This document shows, piece by piece, positions 9,376 through 18,209 of a stretch of 62,547 nt of DNA; position 1 is the first letter of the stretch; the number at the start of each line of letters is the position of its first letter. A program made the translations under genes and the position numbers. The stretch comes from Pseudonocardia xinjiangensis. Its GTDB lineage: Bacteria; Actinomycetota; Actinomycetes; Mycobacteriales; Pseudonocardiaceae. The DNA lies in the NCBI RefSeq assembly GCF_012911925.1, contig NZ_JAAXKY010000024.1, positions 1 through 62,547 of the forward strand, read 5' to 3'. Under the pieces are notes generated by a model. The model saw nothing but the letters and a program-made list of their open reading frames with translations. It ran no database searches and was not told the origin of the DNA.

Positions 9376-9639
9376 AAACGCAGCATTGATACCACCATCG
9401 ATCCCACCCCCCAGGAGGCCCAGGTCGTCAGCCTGGTCCGCGAAGGCCTCTCGAACGCAGAGATCGGCGCCCGCCTGTTCATCAGCCCGCGCACCGTCGA
9501 GTGGCACATGGAGCGGATCTTCGCCAAGCTCGACATCACCTCACGCAGACAGCTCCACCTGGGCGAACCTCCGCGACCGCGACGCTCAGCGCGCTCGGTC
9601 CCCGGGGATGACGGCGCCCCGTTCCAGTCGCCGGAGTAG
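9376..9639 (+). pseudogene. Remnant of a LuxR-family regulator (C-terminal HTH only)
   Basis: A clear LuxR helix-turn-helix (TPQEAQVVSLVREGLSNAEIG, then SPRTVEWHMERIFAKLDITSRRQL) stands with no sensor domain before it. After SRRQL the likely ending continues in another frame (STWANLRDRD), so a frameshift follows. The upstream part overlaps the previous gene. It looks like the tail of a once larger MalT-like or AAA-LuxR regulator. Confidence 0.75.
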
Positions 9640-9690
9640 CAGCTGTCCTGCCGAATGCAGCTGTGAGTTCACCCGGACCGCCGTCGGCGG

Positions 9691-9726
9691 CGCCGGACAT
9701 GATCGACGAGTTGATCACGTCCGGCG
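9691..9726. terminator. Strong hairpin between convergent remnants, candidate bidirectional terminator
   Basis: CGCCGGAC and GTCCGGCG form a perfect 8-base stem, and an inner TGATC/GATCA pair extends it around the loop. It lies between two convergent gene ends (9639 plus strand, 9750 minus strand). There is no U-tract, as is common in high-GC actinobacteria. Confidence 0.5.
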
Positions 9727-9749
9727 TCGCCCGGTCGGCCGGTGCCTGA

Positions 9750-10388
9750 TCAGGCGGCCGGCGCCACGTTGTGGTTGATCCGGAACATGTTGGCCGGGTC
9801 GTAGGTCTTCTTGATGGCTGCCAGGCGCTCGTAGCGCTGCGCGCCGTAGATCGCGGCGGCGTCGGTCGCCTCGTCGGGTGCGAGGTTGTTCACCAGCCGC
9901 CGGTCGCCCTGCCAGGGCTGCATGCCGTCGAGCAGTGCGGCGACCGATGCCTTGAGCTGCTGCTCCTCCGGCAGGGGACCCACCGCGACGCCCAAGAGGC
10001 TGTAGGGCAGGCCCCTGGTGGCCACGGCGTTGGGCACTGTCGGCTCCCGGTCCCATGCCCCGCCCAGGGCGCGCAGTTCGGCGATCCACAGGGTGGTGTC
10101 GGAGTCCGGGCCGACGAGTTCGACCAGCTTGTCCAGCGCTTGCGCGGGGAACTCGCGCAGCATGATGCCTCGTTCGTAGTAGGGCACCGGTTCGGTCGGC
10201 TCGTTGTGGATGGACGCGACCTCGGTGTAGGGCATGTCCCGCACGGTGTCCAGGACTGCGGGAGCCACCGTGCGCAGCGGCGCGATCAGCCGCTCGCCGT
10301 CCTCGGCGGTGCCGTTGTAGGCGAACCGCAACGACACCACGAACCTCCCGCGCAGTGGTTCGGGTTTGGGGGCGCGGGCGGAGGTCAC
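9750..10388 (-). pseudogene. C-terminal half of a BBE-type FAD-linked oxidoreductase
   Basis: The 212-residue frame matches the substrate-binding and berberine-bridge-enzyme tail of the full-length oxidoreductase at 33814-35202. Shared segments include LIAPLRTVAP, MPYTEVASI, YERLAAIKKTYDPANMF and a NHN near the end. The whole N-terminal FAD-binding domain (about 200 residues) is absent and nothing like it lies upstream to 10533. It is a truncated remnant and would not bind FAD. The ATG at 10388 is only the first available start. Confidence 0.8.
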
Positions 10389-10533
10389 CTGACGCTGTTC
10401 GGCGAGCAGACGTCGAGCGGGCCGGGCTGGAAGGCCTCACAGCCGTCGCCCGCGTAGCCCTGTGCGACGAGCTTCGACCTCGATGGAACAGGTAGTACGA
10501 CGATCATCCGACCAAGGACTCGAAAGGCTCTCG

Positions 10534-11697
10534 ATGTCCGTGCGCACCTATCTGCTCGCCGCCGGTGCCTTCGCGGTCGGCACGAGCGCCTACGTGGTGT
10601 CGGGCGTGCTTCCCGCGGTGAGCGGGGAGCTCGGTGTCTCGCTGACCGCTGCCGGCCAGCTTGCGACGGCCTTCGCGATCGCCTACGCCGTCGGTGCCCC
10701 GTTGGTCAGCACCCTCACCGGCCGGTGGGACCGCCGGACTCTGCTGGTTGCCGCTCTCGTCGTGGCCGCCGTCGGGAACGGGCTGTCCGCACTGGCGACC
10801 ACGTACCCCCTGCTGATCGTGGGCCGGATCATCACCGCGCTCGGCGCGGCCGCCTACACACCGGCCGCCACGCTCGTCTGCACCGCCATGCTTCCGCCCG
10901 CCCAGCGCGCCCGTGCCGTCGGCATCGTGTTCGGTGGTCTGACGCTGGCACTCGCCGTCGGTGTGCCCGCGGGCGACCTGCTCGGCGGCAGGATCGGTTA
11001 CGGCGGCGTCTTCGGGGCGGTGGCCGTGGTCACCGCACTGGTCGCCGCCACCGCGCCGCTCTGCCTACCCCGCCTCCCGGGGCCCCCGGTGGTGTCGCTG
11101 CGTGGCCGCTTCGCCGTCGCCGCTGACTGGCGCGTGCTGACGGCGCTCGCGATGACCGCGGTCAACGTCCTCGCCGCAATGGTCGTCTTCATCTACGTGG
11201 CGCCCTTGTTGAACGCCACGGGCGGCATCCACGGCGCCACCGTCGCGCTCCTGCTGCTCATCTACGGGATCGGGGCGATGGCAGGCAACACGTGGGGTGG
11301 CCGCGCTGCCGACCGGTTCGGCGCCGTGCCTACGCTCTTCGCCCTCCTCGGCGGGTCGGTCATCACGGTCGCGGTGCTCTCGCCGGCCGGGAGCACCGTC
11401 CTGGGTGCCGCCGTGGTCCTCGCCCTGTGGGCTGTCTTCAGCTGGGCGTTCAACCCCCCGATGCAGTCCCTTCTGCTGGAACTGGCTCCCACCGGCGGCA
11501 TGGTGCTCTCGCTCAACGCATCGGCGATCTACCTCGGCACCGCCGTCGGTGGGTTGGTCGGCGGAATCGTGATCGGCGCTGGAGGCCTGCTGGCGCTCCC
11601 CCTGCTCAGTGCAGGCTTCGGCCTCGTCGTGATCGCCCTGCTGCTGACGCTTCAGCTCGGCCGAAGGCGCGTGGCTGCGGAGAACGTCGTTGCGTGA
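10534..11697 (+). CDS. MFS transporter (drug-efflux, Cmx/AraJ-like)
   Basis: The 387-residue protein has 12 predicted membrane spans and MFS signatures (a GRWDRRTLL loop after helix 2, AYTPAATLVCTAM in helix 4, and GGRAADRFGAVP between helices 8 and 9). It is a proton-driven sugar- or drug-type exporter of the inner membrane. The start at 10534 has GAAAGG 7 bases upstream. A longer frame begins at 10462 but its first 24 residues are polar and atypical. It stands alone. The substrate is unknown. Confidence 0.9.
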   Translation: MSVRTYLLAAGAFAVGTSAYVVSGVLPAVSGELGVSLTAAGQLATAFAIAYAVGAPLVSTLTGRWDRRTLLVAALVVAAVGNGLSALATTYPLLIVGRIITALGAAAYTPAATLVCTAMLPPAQRARAVGIVFGGLTLALAVGVPAGDLLGGRIGYGGVFGAVAVVTALVAATAPLCLPRLPGPPVVSLRGRFAVAADWRVLTALAMTAVNVLAAMVVFIYVAPLLNATGGIHGATVALLLLIYGIGAMAGNTWGGRAADRFGAVPTLFALLGGSVITVAVLSPAGSTVLGAAVVLALWAVFSWAFNPPMQSLLLELAPTGGMVLSLNASAIYLGTAVGGLVGGIVIGAGGLLALPLLSAGFGLVVIALLLTLQLGRRRVAAENVVA

Positions 11698-11835
11698 AAC
11701 TGCGTGCAACGCAAGGTTCGAGCGGACGGCCTGGCCGGTCCAGAGCGGGGTCGCCCTGGGCCGGCGTCGTCGAGAAGGGCGCCGCTTCACCCTGCCCTTT
11801 CAGGCAGACCTCCATACCCGTGCGTGATCTTTCGG

Positions 11836-12513
11836 TCAGCCCCTGGCGATCTCGTCGAGGAGCGCGGCCAGCTCGGCGGGACGGGACAGGAACGGGGAGT
11901 GGCTGGTCGGGATCCGACGGATGCTCTTCGCGCGAAGGGCCATCTGCTCCTGAATCCGGACCGGGATTGCGGCATCGTTTTCGGTGATGATGTAGGTGGA
12001 CGGGACGGTCTGCCACGCGGCCCGGGTCGCACGGTCGGCGAACGGCTGGCGGCGCTGGTCGACGAGCCGGCTGACGGCCAGGTCGGCGACCGCCTCGGGA
12101 ACGTCGGCGTAAAGCCGGGCCCGCGGGTCCGAGCCGATCGGGAACAGCTCCTCCTTCGAGTCGGGATCGGGAGCGCCGTGCAGGCTGAACAGCGACTCGT
12201 GGATGTCGGGGACGTACGCGGCCAGGTACACGAGCTGCTGAACGTCGGGCAGGTCGGCGAGGCCCTCGGTGGCGGGGATCCCGCCGTACGAGTGGGCCAC
12301 GACGACGACCGGGCCGCCGATCGCCTCGGTTGCCGCGCGGACCGCCTCGGCGTCTTCTCGCAGGCCGCCACGCGGGTCGGGGCCGGTGGTGGGCAGCTTC
12401 ACCGCGCGGCTGGCGTAGCCGAGGTCGTCGAGCTCCCCGCGCAGCAGATTCCAGGTGGACGGGAGGTGCCAGGCGCCCGGAACAAGAACGAGCGTGGGCC
12501 GCTGAGCAGTCAC
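11836..12513 (-). CDS. Alpha/beta hydrolase (EstC-like)
   Basis: The 225-residue hydrolase starts with PTLVLVPGAWHLPSTW, where the oxyanion-hole segment replaces HG. The nucleophile elbow is AHSYGG (Ser in HSYGG). The catalytic His is in the SHSPFLSRPAELA segment, typical of actinobacterial methylesterase-like hydrolases. GTG is the start, with GAGGAG about 5 bases before it. A short palindrome 30 bases upstream probably controls it. It is likely cytoplasmic, acting on small esters; the substrate is unknown. Confidence 0.9.
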   Translation of the reverse strand: MTAQRPTLVLVPGAWHLPSTWNLLRGELDDLGYASRAVKLPTTGPDPRGGLREDAEAVRAATEAIGGPVVVVAHSYGGIPATEGLADLPDVQQLVYLAAYVPDIHESLFSLHGAPDPDSKEELFPIGSDPRARLYADVPEAVADLAVSRLVDQRRQPFADRATRAAWQTVPSTYIITENDAAIPVRIQEQMALRAKSIRRIPTSHSPFLSRPAELAALLDEIARG

Positions 12514-12542
12514 GATGCTCCTCTGTGGAGTTGGGGCGAATA

Positions 12543-12563
12543 GTTACAAGACCAAACTGTAAC
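12543..12563. promoter_or_regulatory. Inverted repeat GTTACA-N9-TGTAAC, candidate operator
   Basis: A perfect 6-base inverted repeat lies 30 bases upstream of the alpha/beta hydrolase start, between it and the divergent acetyltransferase gene. The spacing resembles HxlR- or TetR-type sites, but no cognate regulator is adjacent. Confidence 0.45.
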
Positions 12564-12729
12564 GTATCGACGCCGAGTGTCGTGGGGGTCCTGCGAGAGC
12601 CGCGGCGGCGCGCGCGACCACGAGGGACGGGGCACTGCGGACGGGTTCGGCACCCCGGCAACGGTCGAACCGATCGAGCGGAGTTTCGAGTACGTGAGCG
12701 CTGTCGGCGGCCGTGAGACTGTTGCTGTC

Positions 12730-13266
12730 ATGGCAGCTGGAGTGACGCCGGAACCCGAGGTGGTACTGGAGACGGCTCGGCTGCTGCTCAGACCGTGGCG
12801 GGTGACCGAGGCTGCCGTCCAGCGTGAGCTGTGGACCGAACGGGACCCACGAGTGCCGCCGCACCGTCGAATAGATGCCGAGGGACGCCCCACGGTCGCG
12901 GAGATTGAAGAGTCAATTCGCACCAACCGGCCATGGTCGTCCAGATTGCTGGCGGTCGAGCGGAAAGCCACTGGGGACGTCATCGGTTACTGCGGACTGG
13001 TCGACAGCGAAAAAGTGCCGGACGGGGAGCCGGAACTGGCGTTCGAACTGCTGCGCCGAGTCTGGCGTCAAGGATACGCCACTGAGGCCTCATCAGCGGT
13101 TCTGGACTGGGCGAGATCGTCCGGATACGAACGGCTGTGGGCCACGGTCTGGGAATGGAACGTCGCTTCTCGCCGTGTGCTGGCCAAGATCGAGTTCACT
13201 GAGACCGGGCGGATGGAAGTGCATGCGGTCCACGGGACAAACCTGTTCACGACGAAACAGCTCTGA
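12730..13266 (+). CDS. GNAT family N-acetyltransferase (RimJ/RimL-like)
   Basis: The 178-residue protein starts with the strand LETARLLLRPW that is typical of RimJ/RimL-type acetyltransferases. It has a GYCGLV segment, an acetyl-CoA-binding region RRVWRQGYATEAS (Q/RxxGxA-type) and an end with NVASRRVLAKIEF. It transfers acetyl from acetyl-CoA to an amino group of a protein or small molecule. An alternative GTG start at 12694 has GGAG 10 bases upstream and cannot be excluded. It is monocistronic. Confidence 0.88.
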   Translation: MAAGVTPEPEVVLETARLLLRPWRVTEAAVQRELWTERDPRVPPHRRIDAEGRPTVAEIEESIRTNRPWSSRLLAVERKATGDVIGYCGLVDSEKVPDGEPELAFELLRRVWRQGYATEASSAVLDWARSSGYERLWATVWEWNVASRRVLAKIEFTETGRMEVHAVHGTNLFTTKQL

Positions 13267-13529
13267 CTCGGTCGCCGCTGACAACGGCAGAAATGCCGAT
13301 CAGGTACCGGCGACGCCTCTGGATGGTCCACGCCAGTGAGAAGCAGGGCTGCTCACGGTCGCCGTCTTGTCACCGCTGGGCTGAGTCCACAGCGGACGGA
13401 GGCTGGATAGCCGCGCTCGAGCCAGACCTCCGGCTCGCCTGTTTCGCGTAACTCGCTGCCGGGCGTCGTGCGGCGGTCGGCGACACGGGTGAGTCTGAGC
13501 GGCATCACCTGGGAGAAAGGAACCGAACC

Positions 13530-14363
13530 GTGAGGCAGTGGACCCATTTCACCGTGACCGCCGAGACCGGGCGCCTGTGGCGGGTGACGTTCGACAGCCC
13601 GCCGATCAACCTGGTCACCCCGGAGATGCTCACCGAGCTTCCGGAGTTGATCGACGAGATGGAAGCCGCGCCCGACCTGCGGGTGGTGGTGTTCGAGTCG
13701 GCGAACCCGGACTACTTCCTGAACCACTACGACACCTCCCGGGTCGCCGAGACACCGACGGGCCTGGGAGTGACCGGCTACCCGCTGGTCATCGACGCCG
13801 GCACACGGCTGTCACGCCTGCCCGTGGTGTCGATCGCGAAGATCCGGGGGCGGGTCAGGGGAGTCGGCTGCGAGTTCGCCCAGGCGATGGACATGCGCTT
13901 CGCCGGTGACGGGGCACTGTTCGGCCAGCCGGAGACCGCGAACGGCAACCTGCCCGGCGGCGGTGGTCTCGAGCACCTGCCGCTGCTGCTCGGCCGGGCG
14001 CGGGCGCTGGAGGTCATCCTCACCAGCGACGACTACCCGGCCGACCTGGCCGAGCGGTACGGGTGGGTCAACCGCGCCGTCCCCGACGCCGAACTGGACG
14101 GGTTGGTGGACACCCTCGCCCGGCGGATCGCGTCGTTCGACAAGGACTCGATCACTGCGGTCAAGGGGCAGGTCAACCGGTACACGTTGCCGTCCGCGGA
14201 GGACATCAAGTCCTCCTATGACATCTACTTCGCGTCCTTCGGTTGGCCGGGCTCCCAGCGCAGGCTGCCCGCCGCGATCGCGGCGGGGCGTAACCAAGCC
14301 GGCGACTACGAGTTTCGCCTGGGCTACCACCTGGGGCGGCAGCCGGATGGAGATGCGGAGTGA
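13530..14363 (+). CDS. Enoyl-CoA hydratase/isomerase-like (crotonase fold) protein
   Basis: The 277-residue protein carries crotonase-fold segments: LWRVTFDSPPINLV near the N-terminus, a VVFESANPDYF strand, a RGRVRGVGCEFAQAMDMRFAG oxyanion-hole helix, and the LFGQPETANGNLPGGGG region. The second catalytic position lies in TANGNLPGGG, which lacks a clear Glu in the usual place, so hydratase activity is not certain. GTG is the start, after GAGAAAGGAACCG. It is transcribed alone; the product may act on a non-CoA or unusual acyl substrate. Confidence 0.82.
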   Translation: MRQWTHFTVTAETGRLWRVTFDSPPINLVTPEMLTELPELIDEMEAAPDLRVVVFESANPDYFLNHYDTSRVAETPTGLGVTGYPLVIDAGTRLSRLPVVSIAKIRGRVRGVGCEFAQAMDMRFAGDGALFGQPETANGNLPGGGGLEHLPLLLGRARALEVILTSDDYPADLAERYGWVNRAVPDAELDGLVDTLARRIASFDKDSITAVKGQVNRYTLPSAEDIKSSYDIYFASFGWPGSQRRLPAAIAAGRNQAGDYEFRLGYHLGRQPDGDAE

Positions 14364-14456
14364 CCTGGTGATCCGTCCCGTCGCGGCGAGACGGCGCCAA
14401 CAGATCGTCGCGTAGCCCGGGCGGTGCGACGCGATCTCTTCTCGCATCCCACATGT

Positions 14457-14491
14457 ATGCTAACGTCCGTTATAGTAACGTTTGTTAGCAT
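14457..14491. promoter_or_regulatory. Tandem TetR-type operator before the deazaflavin oxidoreductase operon
   Basis: Two 12-base palindromes TAAC-N4-GTTA lie head to tail (14461-14472 and 14476-14487), 3 bases apart. The pair is flanked by ATGC and GCAT, so the whole 35-base block is itself symmetric. It is very AT-rich and holds TATAGT (14471-14476), a possible -10 box. It lies about 95 bases upstream of the three-gene operon whose second gene encodes a TetR, the obvious candidate binder. Confidence 0.7.
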
Positions 14492-14586
14492 GCGGGGGGA
14501 ACCATGCTGCACCAGCTGGGGCAGGCACTCGAGGCGGTAGCGGGGGCGGAGGCCGACGGGATGGGTCGGCGACGGGGCGGTGCGTG

Positions 14587-15036
14587 ATGGCCAGGACCTC
14601 GCTGGTCAACCGGGTCCCGGCCGCTGTCCTGTCTTCGCCGCTGCATCCGCTGCTGAGCACCAGGAGGCTCGTCCTGACCTTCGTCGGGCTCCGCAGTGGC
14701 GAGCGGTATGCCATCCCGGTCAACTACCTGCAACGCGGCCGTGAGCTGCTCATCACCACCAACAGCAGGTGGTGGCGCAACCTCGCCGGTGGTGTGCCGG
14801 TGGAGCTACGGCTGCGGGGACGCAGAGTCGGCGCCCGGGCCGAGGCCGTGCGCGAACCTGATGCCGTCGCCGAGGCGCTCACCGCACTCGTGCGCGACCA
14901 CCGCCCGTACGGGCGCTGGGCACGCGTCCGGGTCGGCGCCGACGGCACCCCCGACGCCGCCGACGTGCGCGCGGAGGTCGGGCGCGGCCGGGTCCTGGTG
15001 CGGGTGCAGCTCCCCGACGACACGACCGCCCCGTGA
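14587..15036 (+). CDS. Nitroreductase-family deazaflavin-dependent oxidoreductase (DUF385)
   Basis: The 149-residue protein has the split-barrel core of the Ddn/DUF385 family (RLVLTFVGLRSGERYAIPVNY, then LLITTNSRWWRNLAGG and VELRLRGRRV). Members use coenzyme F420 or bind related cofactors to reduce small molecules. The ATG at 14587 is preferred because the in-frame region before it is low-complexity Gly/Arg and overlaps the operator. Its stop overlaps the GTG of the following TetR gene by 4 bases. It heads the operon controlled by the tandem operator. Confidence 0.85.
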   Translation: MARTSLVNRVPAAVLSSPLHPLLSTRRLVLTFVGLRSGERYAIPVNYLQRGRELLITTNSRWWRNLAGGVPVELRLRGRRVGARAEAVREPDAVAEALTALVRDHRPYGRWARVRVGADGTPDAADVRAEVGRGRVLVRVQLPDDTTAP

Positions 15037-15671
15037 CCGCACCCCACCGCCGTCGCCGCGGCACCGGGCACGAGCTGCGTGACCTCGTGGTCCGCGTCGC
15101 GACCGACCTGCTCGCGCAGCTTGGCGACGTCGACGCGGTCACGATGCGCAGCGTCGCCACCGCCGCCGGAGTCACGGCACCCTCGGTGTACCGCCACTTC
15201 CCGGACAAACAAGCGCTGCTCCGCGTGGTCGTTGCCGAGCGGTTCGCCGCGTTCACCGACGAGCTCCGGACCGCCGCCGACTCGGCAGGCGAGGTGCCCT
15301 TGCTTCGCCTCGAGGCGATGTCGCGCGCCTACGTGCGGTCCGGCCTGCACCGGCCGGGGCACTACCGCGTGTTGTTCAGCGCCACGAACGCGGGCGCGGC
15401 AGGCCTGGGCCTCGATCCCGACACCGAACACCCCGGGGCGGCGTCTCACCGGGCCCTGCTCGACGCGGTTGCCGCGTGCGTGCAAGCCGAGCGACGGGAC
15501 GTGGCGCCCATGCTGGCGACCGAGCTGTGGGCCTCCCTCCACGGCATCGTCGATCTGCGCATCACCAAACCCGACATGCCCTGGCCCGACCCCGACGCCC
15601 TGATCGACGCGGCCCTGACCGCCGTGCGTGCCGCCGCGGCAACGCGGCCCCGACCCCAGGAGGCACCGTGA
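15033..15671 (+). CDS. TetR/AcrR family regulator with WHG-type C-terminal domain
   Basis: The 212-residue repressor has an N-terminal HTH (LRDLVVRVATDLLAQLG, VATAAGVTAPSVYRHFPDKQALL) at residues about 10-60. The C-terminal part with WASLHGIVDLRITKPDMPWPD belongs to the TetR_C_33/WHG group. It is the middle gene of an operon with 4-base GTGA overlaps on both sides. The two-palindrome block at 14457-14491 is its probable operator, giving feedback control of the oxidoreductase and the DUF1772 protein. Confidence 0.92.
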   Translation: MTAPHRRRRGTGHELRDLVVRVATDLLAQLGDVDAVTMRSVATAAGVTAPSVYRHFPDKQALLRVVVAERFAAFTDELRTAADSAGEVPLLRLEAMSRAYVRSGLHRPGHYRVLFSATNAGAAGLGLDPDTEHPGAASHRALLDAVAACVQAERRDVAPMLATELWASLHGIVDLRITKPDMPWPDPDALIDAALTAVRAAAATRPRPQEAP

Positions 15672-16108
15672 ACCTGCTGACCCTCGCCACGTTGCTCGTC
15701 ACCGGATTCATCTCCTGCGCGGAGTTCGGCTCCTATGCCTTCGTCCATCCCGTGCTGCGCCGCCTCCCCGCCACCGAGCGCATCACCGTCGAACAAGGCC
15801 TGCTCAGGACCTACGGACGTGTCATGCCCGTCGGGATGACCCTGTGCGTCGTCCTCGGCATTGCCGCTGCGGCCGACGGGCGCGGGCCCGCGCTGCTGTC
15901 CTGGTCGGCAGCGGCGGCCTTCGCCGTTGCCGTGGCGTCCACCGTCGTCGTCAACGTCCCGATCAACGCCGCCACCGGACGCTGGGACCCCGCACACCCG
16001 CCCGCCGACTGGGAGCGGACCCGCCGCCGCTGGGAGTCCTTCCAAGGCGTGCGCTCCTGGTTGCTGCTCCTGGGGTTCGTCCTGAGCTGCGCAGCCGCCA
16101 CCACCTGA
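15668..16108 (+). CDS. DUF1772 (anthrone-oxygenase-like) membrane protein
   Basis: The 146-residue protein has four membrane spans. The family pattern is visible: an N-terminal helix leading to GSYAFVHPVLRRLP, a central helix pair, VVNVPINAATGRWDP, and WESFQGVRSWLLLLGF at the end. DUF1772 proteins include small anthrone oxygenases, but most members have no known role. The GTG start overlaps the TetR stop by 4 bases, so it is the third gene of the operon. With the deazaflavin oxidoreductase it may modify an aromatic or redox-active compound sensed by the TetR; that is inference. Confidence 0.85.
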   Translation: MNLLTLATLLVTGFISCAEFGSYAFVHPVLRRLPATERITVEQGLLRTYGRVMPVGMTLCVVLGIAAAADGRGPALLSWSAAAAFAVAVASTVVVNVPINAATGRWDPAHPPADWERTRRRWESFQGVRSWLLLLGFVLSCAAATT

Positions 16109-16165
16109 CCGGCCGTTTCCACCAGCCGCTGCCGAGCACGTCGCCGACTCGGAGCGACGTCGCTG

Positions 16166-17155
16166 TCAGGCCGTCGCTGCGTCGAGGAACCTCTCGAGCT
16201 CGGCCCGGATGTCGGGTCCGCACGGCTGGAACACGATCTCGGTGACACCCTTCGAGGCGAACTCGTCGAGGCGATGCCGGACCTGGTCGCGAGTACCGCT
16301 GATCGTCACGTCCCGAAGGATCGCGTGGCCGCCGGCGTCCCATGCCGCTCGATCGGCTTCACCGATCTCGACGCAGTGACCCGCGTGAACCGCGAGGTGC
16401 CGTCGATCTTCCGGAGTCCGGTTCACCACGTCCATCCACTCCGCGCCGCCCGGCAGGTCATGCACGGCAGAGGGCCCCCCGAACTCGTAGGCCCCGTGAT
16501 AGGCCAGCGCCCACCCCGGTCCAGCGGCGAGCCGGGCGTGGTCGGAGTCGGTGGCCTCTCCCTCGTCGAGCACCGTGCCCCACACGAGGTTGGGAACCCA
16601 GGAGTACTCGGTGATGAACTCGGGCAGCCGAAGGGTCACATACAGCCCGTCGCCGAGTTCCTTGGCGACCTTGTGGCCCTTGGGGCCCAGCGCGCCGACC
16701 AGGATGGGGACGTCGACCGGGCGTGCGGGCGCGTGCCCATCGGGATGCAGCATCTGCATCTGCGCCCCCTCCCACTCCACGACCTCGCCCTGCAACAGCC
16801 CGCGGTACGCGCGGATGTACGACTCCATGTAGGCCCACGTGATGGCGCGGTACCCCATCGCGCGGCGGCCGGTGAACCCCGTGCCGAAGGCGATCGAGAC
16901 CCGACCCGGAGCCAGCGCGGCGAGGGTGGCGGTCGCCGCAGCGTTGACCATCGGGTGTCGCAGGCTGGGCACCAGCACACCCGGACCGAGACCGATCCGT
17001 TCGGTTCGTTCAGCGGCCAGCGCCAGGGTCATCCACACGTCCGTGCTCTGCTGGGGCGTGTCATAGACCCACGCTCGCGCGTATCCCAGCTGCTCGGCCA
17101 GAGCAATGTTGGCAGGGGAATCCAGAGCGGTCGGAAAAGCGCAGGACACCTCCAC
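16166..17155 (-). CDS. LLM class flavin-dependent oxidoreductase (F420-type candidate)
   Basis: The protein of about 329 residues has the luciferase-like TIM-barrel pattern: LAEQLGYARAWVYDTP, ERIGLGPGVLVPSLRHP, LAALAPGRVSIAFGTGF, VPILVGALGPKG and AKELGDGLYV. Such enzymes use FMN or F420H2; the DTP and GTGF segments resemble the F420-dependent group. I chose the GTG at 17155 because GGAGG lies 6 bases upstream, while the longer ATG at 17173 has no site. It follows the SMP-30 gene on the same strand with a gap under 40 bases, so they form an operon. Confidence 0.9.
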   Translation of the reverse strand: MEVSCAFPTALDSPANIALAEQLGYARAWVYDTPQQSTDVWMTLALAAERTERIGLGPGVLVPSLRHPMVNAAATATLAALAPGRVSIAFGTGFTGRRAMGYRAITWAYMESYIRAYRGLLQGEVVEWEGAQMQMLHPDGHAPARPVDVPILVGALGPKGHKVAKELGDGLYVTLRLPEFITEYSWVPNLVWGTVLDEGEATDSDHARLAAGPGWALAYHGAYEFGGPSAVHDLPGGAEWMDVVNRTPEDRRHLAVHAGHCVEIGEADRAAWDAGGHAILRDVTISGTRDQVRHRLDEFASKGVTEIVFQPCGPDIRAELERFLDAATA

Positions 17156-17191
17156 GAGGAGCCTCCATTCCATGGGCGGCGGGGCCGACGA

Positions 17192-18100
17192 TCAAGGCAA
17201 CTCTGCGTGGGGAACGTCCACCCGGACAGCCATGAGCTGCGCCTCGCGAACCGGCCGGCGTTCGTGCTCGGGAAAGGAAGGAGCAGTGCACAGGAAGAGC
17301 GTGCAGCCGTCGTCACCGCCGAGCATGCAGGCGAAGACCGCGAGCCCGGTCGGGATCTCGTCGAGGATCTCGCCGCCCTCCTGCACCCGGATCACGCGGG
17401 CGTGGAGGGCGTCAGCCACCCAGATCGCACCCTCCGCGTCTGCGCAGATGCCATCAGGACCGACCTGGAGCAGCTCGACGGCCTCCCCGACGTCCTCGGT
17501 CTGCGGTGGCTCACCGAACTGGGCCCACACGCGCCGATTGCCCAGCCCGCCGTCCTCCGCGATGTCGAACGCGGTCAGCCGCCCCGCGAACGTCTCCGCG
17601 ACGACCAGAACGTTCCCGCCGAGGATCACCATGCCGTTCGGAAAACACAGGTCGTCGGCCACCGTGGCCACAGTGCCGTCCACGTCGACCCGCGTGATCG
17701 TGGTGTGACGCAACGGGGCTCCACCCATGAGGTCGAAGCCGAAGTTGCCCACGAAGGCACGTCCGCGATCGTCGACGACCATGTCGTTGAGCAGCCCCGG
17801 GACCGCGCCGGACAGATCGGCGTGCTCGGCGAGCGACCCTGACTCATCGCGCACCAGGATGCGGTGATCACGCATCGACACGATGAGCGCGCGTCCGTCA
17901 GGAAGGAAACCGATCCCGCCGGGCTGGCGCGGCACCTCGGCCACAACCTCGACGTGACCGCGACCGTCGGTCGACACAACCTGGTTGGTGTAGAAGTCGG
18001 AGACCCACAGCCGGCCGTCATGCCACCGCGGACACTCCAGGAAGGAGTATCCGTCCAGCACGACCGTCACCTCACGAGTTGACGGCGCACCTTGTCCCAT
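17192..18100 (-). CDS. SMP-30/gluconolactonase-family (LRE) beta-propeller hydrolase
   Basis: The 302-residue protein has the six-bladed propeller repeats of the SMP-30 family: FLECPRWHDGRLWVSDFY with the metal-binding Glu, PGGIGFLPDGRALIV, LLNDMVVDDRGRAFVGNFG with the metal-binding Asn/Asp, and GPDGICADAEGAIWVAD. It opens lactones using a divalent metal. The ATG at 18100 has GAGG 7 bases upstream; 30 extra in-frame residues before it do not look like the family. It is the first gene of an operon with the LLM enzyme, suggesting a monooxygenase (Baeyer-Villiger-like) then lactonase sequence. Confidence 0.9.
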   Translation of the reverse strand: MGQGAPSTREVTVVLDGYSFLECPRWHDGRLWVSDFYTNQVVSTDGRGHVEVVAEVPRQPGGIGFLPDGRALIVSMRDHRILVRDESGSLAEHADLSGAVPGLLNDMVVDDRGRAFVGNFGFDLMGGAPLRHTTITRVDVDGTVATVADDLCFPNGMVILGGNVLVVAETFAGRLTAFDIAEDGGLGNRRVWAQFGEPPQTEDVGEAVELLQVGPDGICADAEGAIWVADALHARVIRVQEGGEILDEIPTGLAVFACMLGGDDGCTLFLCTAPSFPEHERRPVREAQLMAVRVDVPHAELP

Positions 18101-18209
18101 CGTGACCTCGAATCCGTTATGTCGTCGTTGGCAAACCGGAATTGCCCTGCCGTGGCTGATGCGGGCGGGCTGAGAACCACTGACCATCACATGCCTCTAT
18201 AGCCGGAGC

